The notes under the pieces were generated by a model. It did not search any database. It saw nothing but the letters and a program-made list of their open reading frames with translations, and was not told where the DNA came from. Position numbers and translations under genes: made by a program. A stretch of 60,252 nt of DNA from Ruminiclostridium sp. (GTDB lineage: Bacteria; Bacillota; Clostridia; Oscillospirales; Ruminococcaceae): assembly GCA_017942025.1 (NCBI GenBank), contig JAGAVH010000011.1, positions 1 to 60,252 of the forward strand, read 5' to 3'. Shown piece by piece: positions 9,476 to 18,181 of this stretch. Position 1 is the first letter of the stretch. The number at the start of each line of letters is the position of its first letter.

Positions 9476-10009
9476 TTATGAACAGATTTTACTAAAACCA
9501 CAGCTGTCGTCATCAAGAAGCAGACTTACTGCCGTCAGAGCAAGCACATTGTATATATTCTCGCCATTCTTTATCGGTCGTGGTATCTCAAACGGCTGTA
9601 CGCTTTTACCGGATAATGTAACAAGCGTACGGTTCAGGGATACGGTAAGAAAATCGTCTGTATGACTGGTGTAAGAGAAGGTATCCTTGGAAGAACAACC
9701 GCAGGTAATAACAGGAAGATGACTGCACAAAAGCGTATCCATCTGAATATCCGACGTAGAATCAGCAATGCAATAACCAAAGCTTCTGTGTCGCATACGC
9801 TTATAATCCGAAAAAGCACCGAGCACGGCTATTTTACTGCCGTTTACCAGAACATCCGGTTCTGAGGATAAAATCATATTTACAGTATCCCCTTCTCCCG
9901 ACGCCCAGTGCCCTTTCCCGGTAAAACGTCTGACATAAAAATTTTTCTGGAGTTCATCGGCAATGTAGGAAAAAAGTTCAGTTCCATCATCAATAACAGC
10001 TATATCCAA
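9476..10009 (-). CDS. Mur-ligase-like hypothetical protein lacking the P-loop
   Basis: A 177-aa protein I cannot assign with confidence. The segment from about residue 96 (LPVITCGCSSKDTFSY) to about 160 (NIYNVLALTAVSLLL) resembles the end of the Mur ligase central domain, where a glycine-containing strand is followed by a NxxNxLAAxA helix. No GKT/GKS ATP-binding loop and no C-terminal ligase domain are present. Start is TTG at 10009, supported by GAGGTG upstream. It could be a degenerate ligase or an independent regulator; function unknown. Confidence 0.6.
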   Translation of the reverse strand: MDIAVIDDGTELFSYIADELQKNFYVRRFTGKGHWASGEGDTVNMILSSEPDVLVNGSKIAVLGAFSDYKRMRHRSFGYCIADSTSDIQMDTLLCSHLPVITCGCSSKDTFSYTSHTDDFLTVSLNRTLVTLSGKSVQPFEIPRPIKNGENIYNVLALTAVSLLLDDDSCGFSKICS

Positions 10010-10063
10010 AGTTCTATCACCTCAGTATAATATCTGCCTGAACCACCTGTTATATACAGAAAA

Positions 10064-10086
10064 TATCCTCCTTAAAAAGGAGGATA
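10064..10086 (-). terminator. Terminator after spoVS
   Basis: TATCCTCCTT (10064-10073) pairs with AAGGAGGATA (10077-10086) around a three-base loop, followed on the minus strand by ATTTTC. It sits 6 bases past the spoVS stop. The stem contains a perfect AAGGAGG, so the hairpin also hides a Shine-Dalgarno-like sequence. Confidence 0.65.
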
Positions 10087-10091
10087 AATTT

Positions 10092-10352
10092 TCATCGACA
10101 TTCTACTATAAATTTCATTGCTGTTCGCTCTTCACCGTCAATATCCACTGTCGTAAATGCGGGTATGCAAACAATATCCTCGCCGGTAAGAGCCATATAG
10201 CCTCTTGCTATGGCTATTGACTTGACAGCCTGGTTAAGCGCTCCTGCACCGACAGCCTGCACCTCAACCTCTCCATTAGCACGGATTACAGCCGCAATGG
10301 CACCCGCTACCGATTTTGGAACCGATCTTGCAGAAACCTTTACAATCTCCAT
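10092..10352 (-). CDS. spoVS: Stage V sporulation protein S
   Basis: The 86-aa protein begins EIVKVSARSVPKSVAGAIA and contains EVEVQAVGAGALNQAVKSIA, the near-invariant SpoVS sequence (Alba-like fold). It is needed for spore coat maturation and septation in B. subtilis. It follows the ymdB-type gene, the same pair as in B. subtilis, which supports a spore-forming host. Confidence 0.96.
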   Translation of the reverse strand: MEIVKVSARSVPKSVAGAIAAVIRANGEVEVQAVGAGALNQAVKSIAIARGYMALTGEDIVCIPAFTTVDIDGEERTAMKFIVECR

Positions 10353-10381
10353 TTTTTACCCTCCGTATAAATATATTTTTA

Positions 10382-11146
10382 TCAGCATCTGATTCGTTTT
10401 ATAGAACTGCAGACACCGCTTTTTTCATTCACTTCAATCACTACGCCGCATATAGCAGGCTCACCCTGTGCGTATTCATAACGCTGAGGATATCCTGTTA
10501 TCATATTGTTTATGATAATATCCTTTCGGATGCCCAGTACAGAATCAATAACACCTGTCATACCAACATCAGTTATATAGGCGGTGTGACCGTCAAGTAT
10601 CTCTTCATCGGCTGTTTGTACGTGCGTGTGCGTACCGATAACAGCAGATACTCTGCCTGCAAGATAATGTCCCATTGCCCTTTTTTCAGATGTAGCTTCA
10701 GCATGAAAATCAACAATTATCGTCTTTGAGCTTATCTTTTCCAGTATTCTGTCAATACAGTGAAAGGGGTTTTCGAGATTCTGCATAAAGACGGTGCCAA
10801 GAAGATTTATAACTGCTACGGAATATGAACCAAAATCAAGAACAGTATATCCCTTACCAACTACCTCTTCCGAATAATTTGCCGGTCTTAAAACGATATC
10901 ACTTTCTTCATAAAAGGTGTCCATTTCTTTTCGTCTGAAGCAATGATTACCGGTAGTCACAACATCAATTCCGCTGTCCAGCAGATATCTTGCTGTCACC
11001 GGTGTAATGCCGTTTCCGTCAGCGGAATTTTCGCCATTGACAATAACAAGCTTTGCATTATAGTCTTTTTTTAATTTCGGAAGCTTTTCTCTGAGATTTG
11101 CGCAGGACTTCTGTCCTACCACATCTCCGATAAATAAAATATTCAA
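10382..11146 (-). CDS. ymdB: TIGR00282-family metallophosphoesterase (YmdB-like)
   Basis: Predicted cyclic-nucleotide phosphodiesterase; B. subtilis YmdB affects biofilm and motility choice. The metal-binding motifs are IGDVVGQ near the N-terminus, NGENSADGNGI, TTGNHCF, VDFHAEATSEK and GTHTHVQTADE. I take the TTG at 11146 as start (254 aa) because it places the family opening NILFIGDVVG at the N-terminus and has CAGGGTG upstream; an in-frame ATG at 11227 would add 27 residues not seen in the family. Confidence 0.9.
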   Translation of the reverse strand: MNILFIGDVVGQKSCANLREKLPKLKKDYNAKLVIVNGENSADGNGITPVTARYLLDSGIDVVTTGNHCFRRKEMDTFYEESDIVLRPANYSEEVVGKGYTVLDFGSYSVAVINLLGTVFMQNLENPFHCIDRILEKISSKTIIVDFHAEATSEKRAMGHYLAGRVSAVIGTHTHVQTADEEILDGHTAYITDVGMTGVIDSVLGIRKDIIINNMITGYPQRYEYAQGEPAICGVVIEVNEKSGVCSSIKRIRC

Positions 11147-11168
11147 TATTATACACCCTGTATTCCAT

Positions 11169-11201
11169 AAAATAAAAACAAGCGGCTGATATAACAAATC
11201 C
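11169..11201 (-). terminator. Hairpin terminator in the ymdB leader
   Basis: ACAAGCGG and CCGCTTGT form a stem around a 14-base loop. On the minus strand it is followed by TTTTTATTTT. It lies between the promoter at 11259-11287 and the ymdB start, so it is either the amidase-gene terminator or an attenuator. Confidence 0.6.
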
Positions 11202-11258
11202 GCTTGTTTTTTACAAATATCAAGCATGGTTTTGTTATCAGCATATTAGCTTGCTTTA

Positions 11259-11287
11259 ATTATAACAAAACCAATCAAGGAATGCAA
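11259..11287 (-). promoter_or_regulatory. Putative sigma-A promoter upstream of ymdB-spoVS
   Basis: Minus strand TTGCAT (11287-11282), 17-base spacer, TATAAT (11264-11259). It is located between the amidase stop and the ymdB leader hairpin. Confidence 0.6.
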
Positions 11288-11323
11288 GGTTTTTACAAAG
11301 AAATTTACCTACATTCGGAAAAA

Positions 11324-14296
11324 TCAGTATGAAGATATTGCGCTTCTTTTCAGGTACTCTACTATACCGTCAACTATAGCCTGCGCTATTCCTTCCTGAT
11401 GGGTAGGATCAGCAAGTGCCATAGCCTCTTCGTAATTACTTACAAAGCCCATTTCGATAAGTACCGACGGGAAATCCTGCTGTTTGGTCGTCCACATATA
11501 GCTGTACATATCGCCTCTGTTACAATCTTCGCCGTCATAGTATACATTATTGGTAAAATAAGCGGAAACGCTATCCGTCAACGCTTTTGCCAGCGGCTGA
11601 GAGAACGAAGTATAATAGAAGCATTCAGTTCCTCTTGCAGACTCATACCCTGCTTTATTCGCATGTATTGCGATATACAGATCGCAACCGTAATCTCTGG
11701 CGTAATAAGGTCGTCTTATTGTATCGTAGAACTCACTTTCTGTTTTGAGTCTTATAACGTTTACACCCATACCTCTGAGCTTACTTTCTACAATTCTCGC
11801 AACAGCAAGATTTGCACCTGCTTCTTCAATATGACCTATAGCACCGGGATCGTCCCACTCGAATTCAGTCTTTCCGTGACCCGGGTCTATAACGATAGTC
11901 ATATTGGTTATATCGTTAGTGAGTATCTGGAATCTGAAATTAAGATTTCCCTGCTCATCATAGGTTGCGCTGTTACCGGCGTAGACACCAGGCTGTCTCA
12001 GCTTCAGAACCAGTCTGAACTTGGGAACGTTGCCGACAACCACCTGCTCCCACTTGCCCCAGCTGAATACAGAGCAGGTATCAAAGGCAGGTAAAGCTGT
12101 TACCGACGTAACGTTATCAAAGGTTATGAAAATATATTCCGCAACAAAGTCATCAAGATAGAAATCTCCGTCATATCCCGAATAATATTCATTACCTATA
12201 GGTGTTACCGTAAAAGTAATTCTATCCTCAAGCTTCATTGAAATTACAGAATCGCCGCCTGAGTTTCCTACAGAGTTTACAACAAGAGGATTCATTCCGA
12301 GTCCGACGCCGTCTATAAGCTCACAGTCTTCCGCAAGGAAGCGCTTACCTGAAAGGGTTGTGTAATATTCATCCCAGGCACCGTCATAATAATCAAGCGT
12401 TCCCTCCGGCAACTGACCGCAGTCAGGAGGATTTACCGAGTCTGTGTTATATCCATCAAAGATATATGCGAAATTCTTGTTTAACTTTACAAAGGAAACT
12501 TCCTGATCCTCGCTTATACCGGGTGAAAGAGTACCGACTATTTCACCTGTTCCGAAGGAGCTCTGATCTTCAGGAATCTCAGTTTCAATCTTTACCTCTT
12601 CCTTAGGAGGCTCTTCCTTATTGACAATAACCTCTGCACCGATATATGTACGGGCATATCCCATATAGGACGCAGTTATTTCTACATTACCAAGATACTG
12701 CTCTTCTCCGATAACGCCTTTAGGAACTTTATATTTTCCTGTAAATGAAGCGTATGAAGAGTTGATATCCACATCATCGCTCTTTGTGTTTTCTTTAAGC
12801 TTTATTGTAGTACCGTTAATAGTGGCAGTAACCTCTGCGCCTTTATATGCAACCGCAAGAACCGAAACAAAGGTTTCGCCGTCAACTCTCATTACCTTTC
12901 CTTCAGAAATGGCAGAGCCGACAGATTTAAGCACATTTATTCTTCGTTCAATATTATAATACAGGTACTTATCCTTATGGCTTATAGAGAAGGTATTCAT
13001 ACCGATTTCAAGAGGCTTTTCAAAGTAGAAATTTCCCGCCTCGTTAAGCTGAAGCTTTTCACCATCAAAATATACATCGAAATTTTCATCAAAAGTACCC
13101 ATAAACGATACAGATGTTTCATCTGTAGAATAATTCAAGTAATACGGTGACATCATAACAAGCTCTTCGAAAAGGCTGTCAACATTTATCTGCTCATTAA
13201 AATATTTTACAAGTGTATCGGTTGTCCCCATAACGTTTTCGGAGAAAGATGAAAGCGAATTGAATACACTACCATTGCAATTTTCGTATCCGTCAACTAT
13301 TGCAAGCTGCTTCAGAAGCTGATCCTCAGAATACCAGCCGTCTTCTGTTCCTATTTTTTCATTATGATGAACAAAATATACTGGTATGCCGGAGGAAACT
13401 GAAAGCTCGCTCCACCATCCTGTCAGTGTTTCAAAGGGCAGAACCTCGTCCGTGAGCGATCCCGAAGCATCAGCTGCGATAAAATCCACATATCTTTTTT
13501 CAATATATGCCTTTGTATCAGCAAAACCGTCTTTAAGGGCTTCGAATTCAGAATACGTAGCTGAACCCTTTTCATCGGTTTCTGAATTAGCCCAGACATC
13601 CGACGCATCTATACCAACAGCAATCGTATTATCTGTAAGATGTATAACATCGCAGACCATTTTAAAACGGGATTCAATAACATCATAAAGCCAGTTTTTA
13701 TAGCCTATACCGGAGCCCGTTTTCATATACTCTTCATAAAACTCATTTGTATTTGCACCATAGAAGCCTGTCAGTATGATTCCGTTACAGGGATATTTAA
13801 GAGCAAATTTATGTGCTTCGCTTACAAGATAATCATTCTTGTACTCCCCTTCGGGACAGTTTTCCAGGGCTTTTGATATATCAAAATAAATATATTTGTG
13901 AAGTCCGTATTTTGCGGTTATTTCAAGCGTCTTGTTAAGCTTGTCGCTTTCGTTGTTCATATTAGTATCAAAACAAGAACTTTCTCCGTACGGATATATA
14001 TAAACACCGTTAAGACCATAAGATATCAGCTCATCCATTTTTGATGACAGTTGATTCTCATAGTCTTCTTCGCTTATTTCTCCGATATTCAGTATAGTTG
14101 CCCTCAGCTCCTCACTGAGCGACAGCATCGGTTTGATTATCTGAGGAGGCGTCTGTTCGCTCTCTTCGATAATTTCTTGTCCTGAACTACTCTCGGTAGT
14201 CGATTCGGGCAATTCTTCTGCATAGGCTGTTATGGGTGAAAGCAATGTAGCTGTCGCCATAACACCAGCAAAAAACTTTAATATTCCTGTTCTCAT
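11324..14296 (-). CDS. Secreted N-acetylmuramoyl-L-alanine amidase with GHL10-like N-terminal domain
   Basis: A 990-aa exported protein. Residues 1-26 form a signal peptide ending AYA. About residues 60-380 resemble the TIM-barrel GHL10/DUF187 family (GLNGVYIYPYGESS, GIILTGFYG). A central region (about 380-760) is beta-rich and linker-like. The C-terminus (about 790-985) is a zinc Amidase_3 domain with all expected ligands: IDPGHGKTEF, EEAGANL, AIHANKAG and VLIEMGFVSN. It probably cleaves peptidoglycan stem peptides at the cell surface. The upstream gene is a second GHL10 protein, so the two may act together on the wall. Confidence 0.88.
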   Translation of the reverse strand: MRTGILKFFAGVMATATLLSPITAYAEELPESTTESSSGQEIIEESEQTPPQIIKPMLSLSEELRATILNIGEISEEDYENQLSSKMDELISYGLNGVYIYPYGESSCFDTNMNNESDKLNKTLEITAKYGLHKYIYFDISKALENCPEGEYKNDYLVSEAHKFALKYPCNGIILTGFYGANTNEFYEEYMKTGSGIGYKNWLYDVIESRFKMVCDVIHLTDNTIAVGIDASDVWANSETDEKGSATYSEFEALKDGFADTKAYIEKRYVDFIAADASGSLTDEVLPFETLTGWWSELSVSSGIPVYFVHHNEKIGTEDGWYSEDQLLKQLAIVDGYENCNGSVFNSLSSFSENVMGTTDTLVKYFNEQINVDSLFEELVMMSPYYLNYSTDETSVSFMGTFDENFDVYFDGEKLQLNEAGNFYFEKPLEIGMNTFSISHKDKYLYYNIERRINVLKSVGSAISEGKVMRVDGETFVSVLAVAYKGAEVTATINGTTIKLKENTKSDDVDINSSYASFTGKYKVPKGVIGEEQYLGNVEITASYMGYARTYIGAEVIVNKEEPPKEEVKIETEIPEDQSSFGTGEIVGTLSPGISEDQEVSFVKLNKNFAYIFDGYNTDSVNPPDCGQLPEGTLDYYDGAWDEYYTTLSGKRFLAEDCELIDGVGLGMNPLVVNSVGNSGGDSVISMKLEDRITFTVTPIGNEYYSGYDGDFYLDDFVAEYIFITFDNVTSVTALPAFDTCSVFSWGKWEQVVVGNVPKFRLVLKLRQPGVYAGNSATYDEQGNLNFRFQILTNDITNMTIVIDPGHGKTEFEWDDPGAIGHIEEAGANLAVARIVESKLRGMGVNVIRLKTESEFYDTIRRPYYARDYGCDLYIAIHANKAGYESARGTECFYYTSFSQPLAKALTDSVSAYFTNNVYYDGEDCNRGDMYSYMWTTKQQDFPSVLIEMGFVSNYEEAMALADPTHQEGIAQAIVDGIVEYLKRSAISSY

Positions 14297-14316
14297 ATTC
14301 TCCTCATAATGTTTGA

Positions 14317-15885
14317 TTATGACAGCAACGGCTTTATAGCCTCAATTTCAGCCTTTACAGCATCCTCAACACCGCTTTCGGGAGAGAATATAAACTGATA
14401 GCTGTAAAGAATGATACCGCTGTAATTATTTGCTGTCCTTGCCTTTTCTATCTGTCTTTTTATTATCTGTGTTTCGTTTATCCATTCGTATTTTCCGCTG
14501 CCTGCCCATGCATCCTCAGCACCTATTTTATATACTGCAAGACCGGGAATCAGCTTTTTCCCTGTTCCTCGGAGCATTTCATCCCATTGATCAACCACTT
14601 CGGCGTAGGGTTGACCGCTATTTTGGAAGCCGTAATATATCTGTGGCGCCATATAATCCACATATCCCGCTTCTCTGCTCCAGGTTTCCACATCGGCATA
14701 CAGCTCGTTCAGGTTATTGTGGACATTACCCTGTGCGCTGACTCCAAATAATGCAGTGCTGTTATGGGATTTAACCGCATTATACATTTTATATACCATT
14801 TTTGTGCAGTTGTCAAGTCTGAACTGCGATAAATCGCTGTATCCCGATTTCGAAAAGGATATACTGTCGAACCAGCTCTCCTTTGTAGGATAGAAATAAT
14901 CGTCTATGTGAACTCCGTCAACATCATATCCTGAAACGATTTCGGCAACACCATCAGCAATAAGATCGGTTACTTCTTCGTATGCAGGATTAAGATACCA
15001 ATAACTGCTGACTTTAGAGATGTAATCTCCGTCATTATCGTTATACCACTTTTTTATCTGATAACTGTCATCTATGCACGGAGCATCGTTCTCCTGAGAG
15101 CATCTGAGTGGGTTTACCCAGGCGTGGAAGGAAATATTCCTCTTATGCGCCTCTTCAATCATAACTTCAAGAGGATCATACCCAGGATTTTCGCCGATAT
15201 AACCGGTGCAATATTTCGACCAGGGGTAATAAGCTGATTCATATATTGCGTCACCATAAGGTCTTACGTGTACATAAACAGTATTCAGACCAAGAGATAA
15301 GGCGTTGTCGTAATATTTGCCTATTCCCTTTGCAAACTGACTTTCGCTTTTACCTGTAAGAATAGGATAAAGCTCAAAATATGATATCCATACACCCTTT
15401 ACTTCATCGTGATTAAGCGCCTGATAATTATTAGTTGGGAAATCTGTATTATCAGGGAGCGGTAAAGGCTTTGGCGCAACTGTCGCAGTGCTTGTCGCAG
15501 GTTTTGTCTGCGGCGGTGTCATAACTGTAGTTGTTTCACTGACCGTTTCCACAGGAGGAATCGGAATATCTGTCTGTGGCTTTGTTTCTGACATCGGAGC
15601 CGATGTATCGGGCACAACCCCAGACAAAGGAGTTGTGGTAACTACAGAAGATGATATTTCTGATTGTGTTTGCCCGGAAGTTTCAGTTGTTACGTCGGGC
15701 TTTTTTGTACTTTCCGGCAGCTTTGTATCTACCGGTATGCCTGTTATTTCATTGCCATTATAATATATATAGGAGTTATTGTCAACATTCTCGCCTTTTA
15801 TAACAATCGCTTTTCCGCAGGCACTACAGGTTATCGCAACAGCAAAGGCAAGGATGCATGAAAGTATATTTTTCATTCTGTTCAT
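14317..15885 (-). CDS. GHL10/DUF187 family lipoprotein (YngK-like)
   Basis: A 522-aa surface lipoprotein. The N-terminus is hydrophobic and ends in a lipobox-like CSAC (Cys 23). Residues about 55-150 are a Thr/Ser/Pro-rich linker. The catalytic-like domain starts near residue 160 with VKGVWISYFELY and contains GLNTVYVHVRPYGDAIY, HAWVNPLR and GVHIDDYFYP, typical of family-10-like glycosyl hydrolases. It is 20 bases upstream of the amidase gene and probably cotranscribed. ATG 15885 is used; ATG 15876 is an equal alternative. Confidence 0.88.
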   Translation of the reverse strand: MNRMKNILSCILAFAVAITCSACGKAIVIKGENVDNNSYIYYNGNEITGIPVDTKLPESTKKPDVTTETSGQTQSEISSSVVTTTPLSGVVPDTSAPMSETKPQTDIPIPPVETVSETTTVMTPPQTKPATSTATVAPKPLPLPDNTDFPTNNYQALNHDEVKGVWISYFELYPILTGKSESQFAKGIGKYYDNALSLGLNTVYVHVRPYGDAIYESAYYPWSKYCTGYIGENPGYDPLEVMIEEAHKRNISFHAWVNPLRCSQENDAPCIDDSYQIKKWYNDNDGDYISKVSSYWYLNPAYEEVTDLIADGVAEIVSGYDVDGVHIDDYFYPTKESWFDSISFSKSGYSDLSQFRLDNCTKMVYKMYNAVKSHNSTALFGVSAQGNVHNNLNELYADVETWSREAGYVDYMAPQIYYGFQNSGQPYAEVVDQWDEMLRGTGKKLIPGLAVYKIGAEDAWAGSGKYEWINETQIIKRQIEKARTANNYSGIILYSYQFIFSPESGVEDAVKAEIEAIKPLLS

Positions 15886-15913
15886 AAAGAAAATACTGTC
15901 CTTTTTAGCAGAT

Positions 15914-15942
15914 ATTGTATTTATTTATAATTTTTAATACAA
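15914..15942 (-). promoter_or_regulatory. Putative promoter for the GHL10-amidase pair
   Basis: Minus strand TTGTAT (15942-15937), 17-base spacer, TACAAT (15919-15914). The start site would lie about 20 bases before the lipoprotein ATG. The rest of the 314-base gap up to 16199 holds only the acn promoter and its operator. Confidence 0.5.
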
Positions 15943-16125
15943 TATGCAGTTATATCTCTATAAGTATATTTTGCAGCTTATGTAAATATTCTTATGTTTT
16001 ATTCAGTATGATTTATAAATACCCTTAGCAAGGTAGTCATCGGAAAGATGAATTTTTTCTCATTTTAACAGCAGAATATTTCACAAATTTGCAATATTTT
16101 TTTTGTATATTTTTCCCTCAAATCC

Positions 16126-16143
16126 TTGTTAAATTCTTGACTT
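16126..16143 (+). promoter_or_regulatory. Candidate Rex operator overlapping the acn -35
   Basis: TTGTTAAATTCTTGACTT matches the clostridial Rex consensus TTGTTAA-N4-TTAACAA fully in the left half and in four of seven positions on the right. It overlaps the -35 element of the acn promoter, and rex is the third gene of the same transcript, so redox-dependent autorepression is plausible. Confidence 0.45.
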
Positions 16144-16165
16144 TTTATTACGGATATAGTATAAT
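16137..16165 (+). promoter_or_regulatory. Promoter of acn-icd-rex
   Basis: TTGACT (16137-16142), 17-base spacer, TATAAT (16160-16165). Transcription would start near 16172, shortly before the AGGAGG and the acn ATG. This rules out the longer reading frame beginning at 16089. Confidence 0.8.
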
Positions 16166-16199
16166 TTATTATGTATTAAAAAAATCAGGAGGCAACCAA

Positions 16200-18155
16200 A
16201 TGGAAATGAACAAGAACAAGGGACTTACTCTTACCGAAAAGATCATTAAAAATCACATTGTTGACGGTGAAATGATCAAGGGCACAGAAATAGGTCTCAG
16301 AATTGACCAGACACTTACACAGGACGCAACAGGCACAATGGCTTATCTCGAATTCGAAGCTATGGGCGTTCCCCGTGTTAAAACAGAAAGAAGCGTAGCT
16401 TATATTGACCACAATACACTCCAGTCAGGCTTTGAAAACGCAGACGATCACCGTTTCATCGGTTCTGTAGCTAAAAAGCACGGCATTTACTTCAGCAGAC
16501 CCGGTAACGGCATCTGCCATCAGGTACACCTTGAGCGTTTCGGCGTGCCCGGCAAGACTCTTATCGGTTCTGACAGTCACACACCCACAGGCGGCGGTAT
16601 CGGTATGATTGCTATCGGTGCAGGCGGTCTCGACGTAGCTGTAGCTATGGGTGGCGGTGCATATTACATAACAATGCCCAAGATCGTAAAGGTTGAACTT
16701 ACAGGCAAGCTTAATCCCTGGGTAGCCGCAAAGGATGTTATCCTTGAAGTTTTAAGAAGATTATCTGTTAAGGGCGGCGTAGGTAAGGTTATCGAATACT
16801 GCGGCGAAGGTGTTAAATCACTTTCAGTTCCTGAGCGTGCAACTATCACAAATATGGGTGCTGAGCTTGGCGCAACAACCTCTATATTCCCCTCTGATGA
16901 AATCACAAAGCAGTTCTTAAAGGCTCAGAAGCGTGAAGAAGTATGGACAGAGCTTTCTGCCGATCCCGATGCTGAATACGACGAAGAACTTACAATAAAT
17001 CTTTCCGAGCTTGCTCCTCTTGCCGCTTGTCCTCATTCGCCCGACAACATAAAGAGCGTAGAAGAAATCGGTCCTATGAAGATAGATCAGGTATGTATCG
17101 GTTCCTGCACAAACAGCTCACTTCTCGATATGATGAAGGTTGCTCACATCTTAAAGGGCAAGACTGTTCACCCTGATGTATCTCTTTCAATCGCTCCCGG
17201 CTCAAAGCAGGTTCTCAATATGCTTGCTGAAAATGGTGCTCTTGCAATTATGATTGATGCAGGTGCAAGAATTCTTGAAAGTGCCTGCGGTCCTTGTATC
17301 GGTATGGGCCAGTCACCTAACTCCAAGGGTATTTCACTCAGAACCTTCAACCGTAACTTCGAAGGCAGAAGCGGTACAAAGGATGGTCAGATTTACCTCG
17401 TATCTCCTGAGCTTGCTGCAGCATCCGCTCTTACAGGCGTACTTACAGACCCCAGAACTCTCGGCGAAATGCCTGATTTCCAGCTTCCCGAGGAATTCAT
17501 TATAAATGATAATATGATTGCGCTTCCTGTTGACGAAAAGGATATGGACAGCGTAGAAATTCTCCGTGGTCCAAACATCAAGCCCTTCCCCGAGACAGCT
17601 CCTCTTCAGGAAACTATCGACTGTGGATGTTCCTTAAAGGTTGGCGACAACATCACAACTGACCACATTATGCCCGCAGGTGCAAAGATTCTTCCCCTGC
17701 GTTCAAACATCCCTGCAATTTCAAACTACTGCTTCACAGTATGCGATGAAAAGTTCCCCGAAAGAGCAAAGTCCATGGGACAGAGCATTATTGTCGGTGG
17801 TGTAAACTACGGTCAGGGCTCATCCAGAGAGCATGCCGCTCTTGCACCTCTTTACCTTGGTGTAAAGGCAGTTCTTGTAAAGAGCTTTGCACGTATTCAC
17901 AGAGCAAACCTTATCAATGCAGGTATCCTTCCCCTTACATTCGTAAACGAAGCTGACTACGAAAATATTGCCGAAGGCGATAAGCTCATTATCGAAGGCG
18001 TAAGAGAAGCAGTTATAAACGGTGTAACAGAGCTTACAGTAGTAAACAAGACAAATGGCAAGGAAATCCCTGTTCTCTGCGAGCTTACAGGCAGAACAAA
18101 GGATATTATGCTTGCAGGCGGTCTTTTAGACTACACAAGAGAATCTCTCAAGTAA
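16200..18155 (+). CDS. acn: Aconitate hydratase
   Basis: Interconverts citrate and isocitrate. The 651 aa contain the 4Fe-4S ligands CIGSCTNSS (first Cys) and ACGPCIGMG (two Cys), and the swivel-domain region QGSSREHAALAPLYLGVKAV. The length is that of the shorter clostridial/archaeal-like aconitases, not the 900-aa AcnA. Start ATG 16200 has AGGAGG 6 bases upstream. With icd 26 bases downstream it gives a citrate-to-2-oxoglutarate branch for glutamate synthesis; citrate synthase is not in the window. Confidence 0.95.
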   Translation: MEMNKNKGLTLTEKIIKNHIVDGEMIKGTEIGLRIDQTLTQDATGTMAYLEFEAMGVPRVKTERSVAYIDHNTLQSGFENADDHRFIGSVAKKHGIYFSRPGNGICHQVHLERFGVPGKTLIGSDSHTPTGGGIGMIAIGAGGLDVAVAMGGGAYYITMPKIVKVELTGKLNPWVAAKDVILEVLRRLSVKGGVGKVIEYCGEGVKSLSVPERATITNMGAELGATTSIFPSDEITKQFLKAQKREEVWTELSADPDAEYDEELTINLSELAPLAACPHSPDNIKSVEEIGPMKIDQVCIGSCTNSSLLDMMKVAHILKGKTVHPDVSLSIAPGSKQVLNMLAENGALAIMIDAGARILESACGPCIGMGQSPNSKGISLRTFNRNFEGRSGTKDGQIYLVSPELAAASALTGVLTDPRTLGEMPDFQLPEEFIINDNMIALPVDEKDMDSVEILRGPNIKPFPETAPLQETIDCGCSLKVGDNITTDHIMPAGAKILPLRSNIPAISNYCFTVCDEKFPERAKSMGQSIIVGGVNYGQGSSREHAALAPLYLGVKAVLVKSFARIHRANLINAGILPLTFVNEADYENIAEGDKLIIEGVREAVINGVTELTVVNKTNGKEIPVLCELTGRTKDIMLAGGLLDYTRESLK

Positions 18156-18181
18156 TTTTATAAAAATAAGGAGAAACAAAA

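Noticed and set aside
11148-11153. TATAAT directly before the ymdB TTG start as a promoter
   Set aside because: It would start transcription inside the coding region.
16089-16199. A 37-residue N-terminal extension of aconitase
   Set aside because: It includes the promoter and ends at an AGGAGG followed by the family N-terminus.
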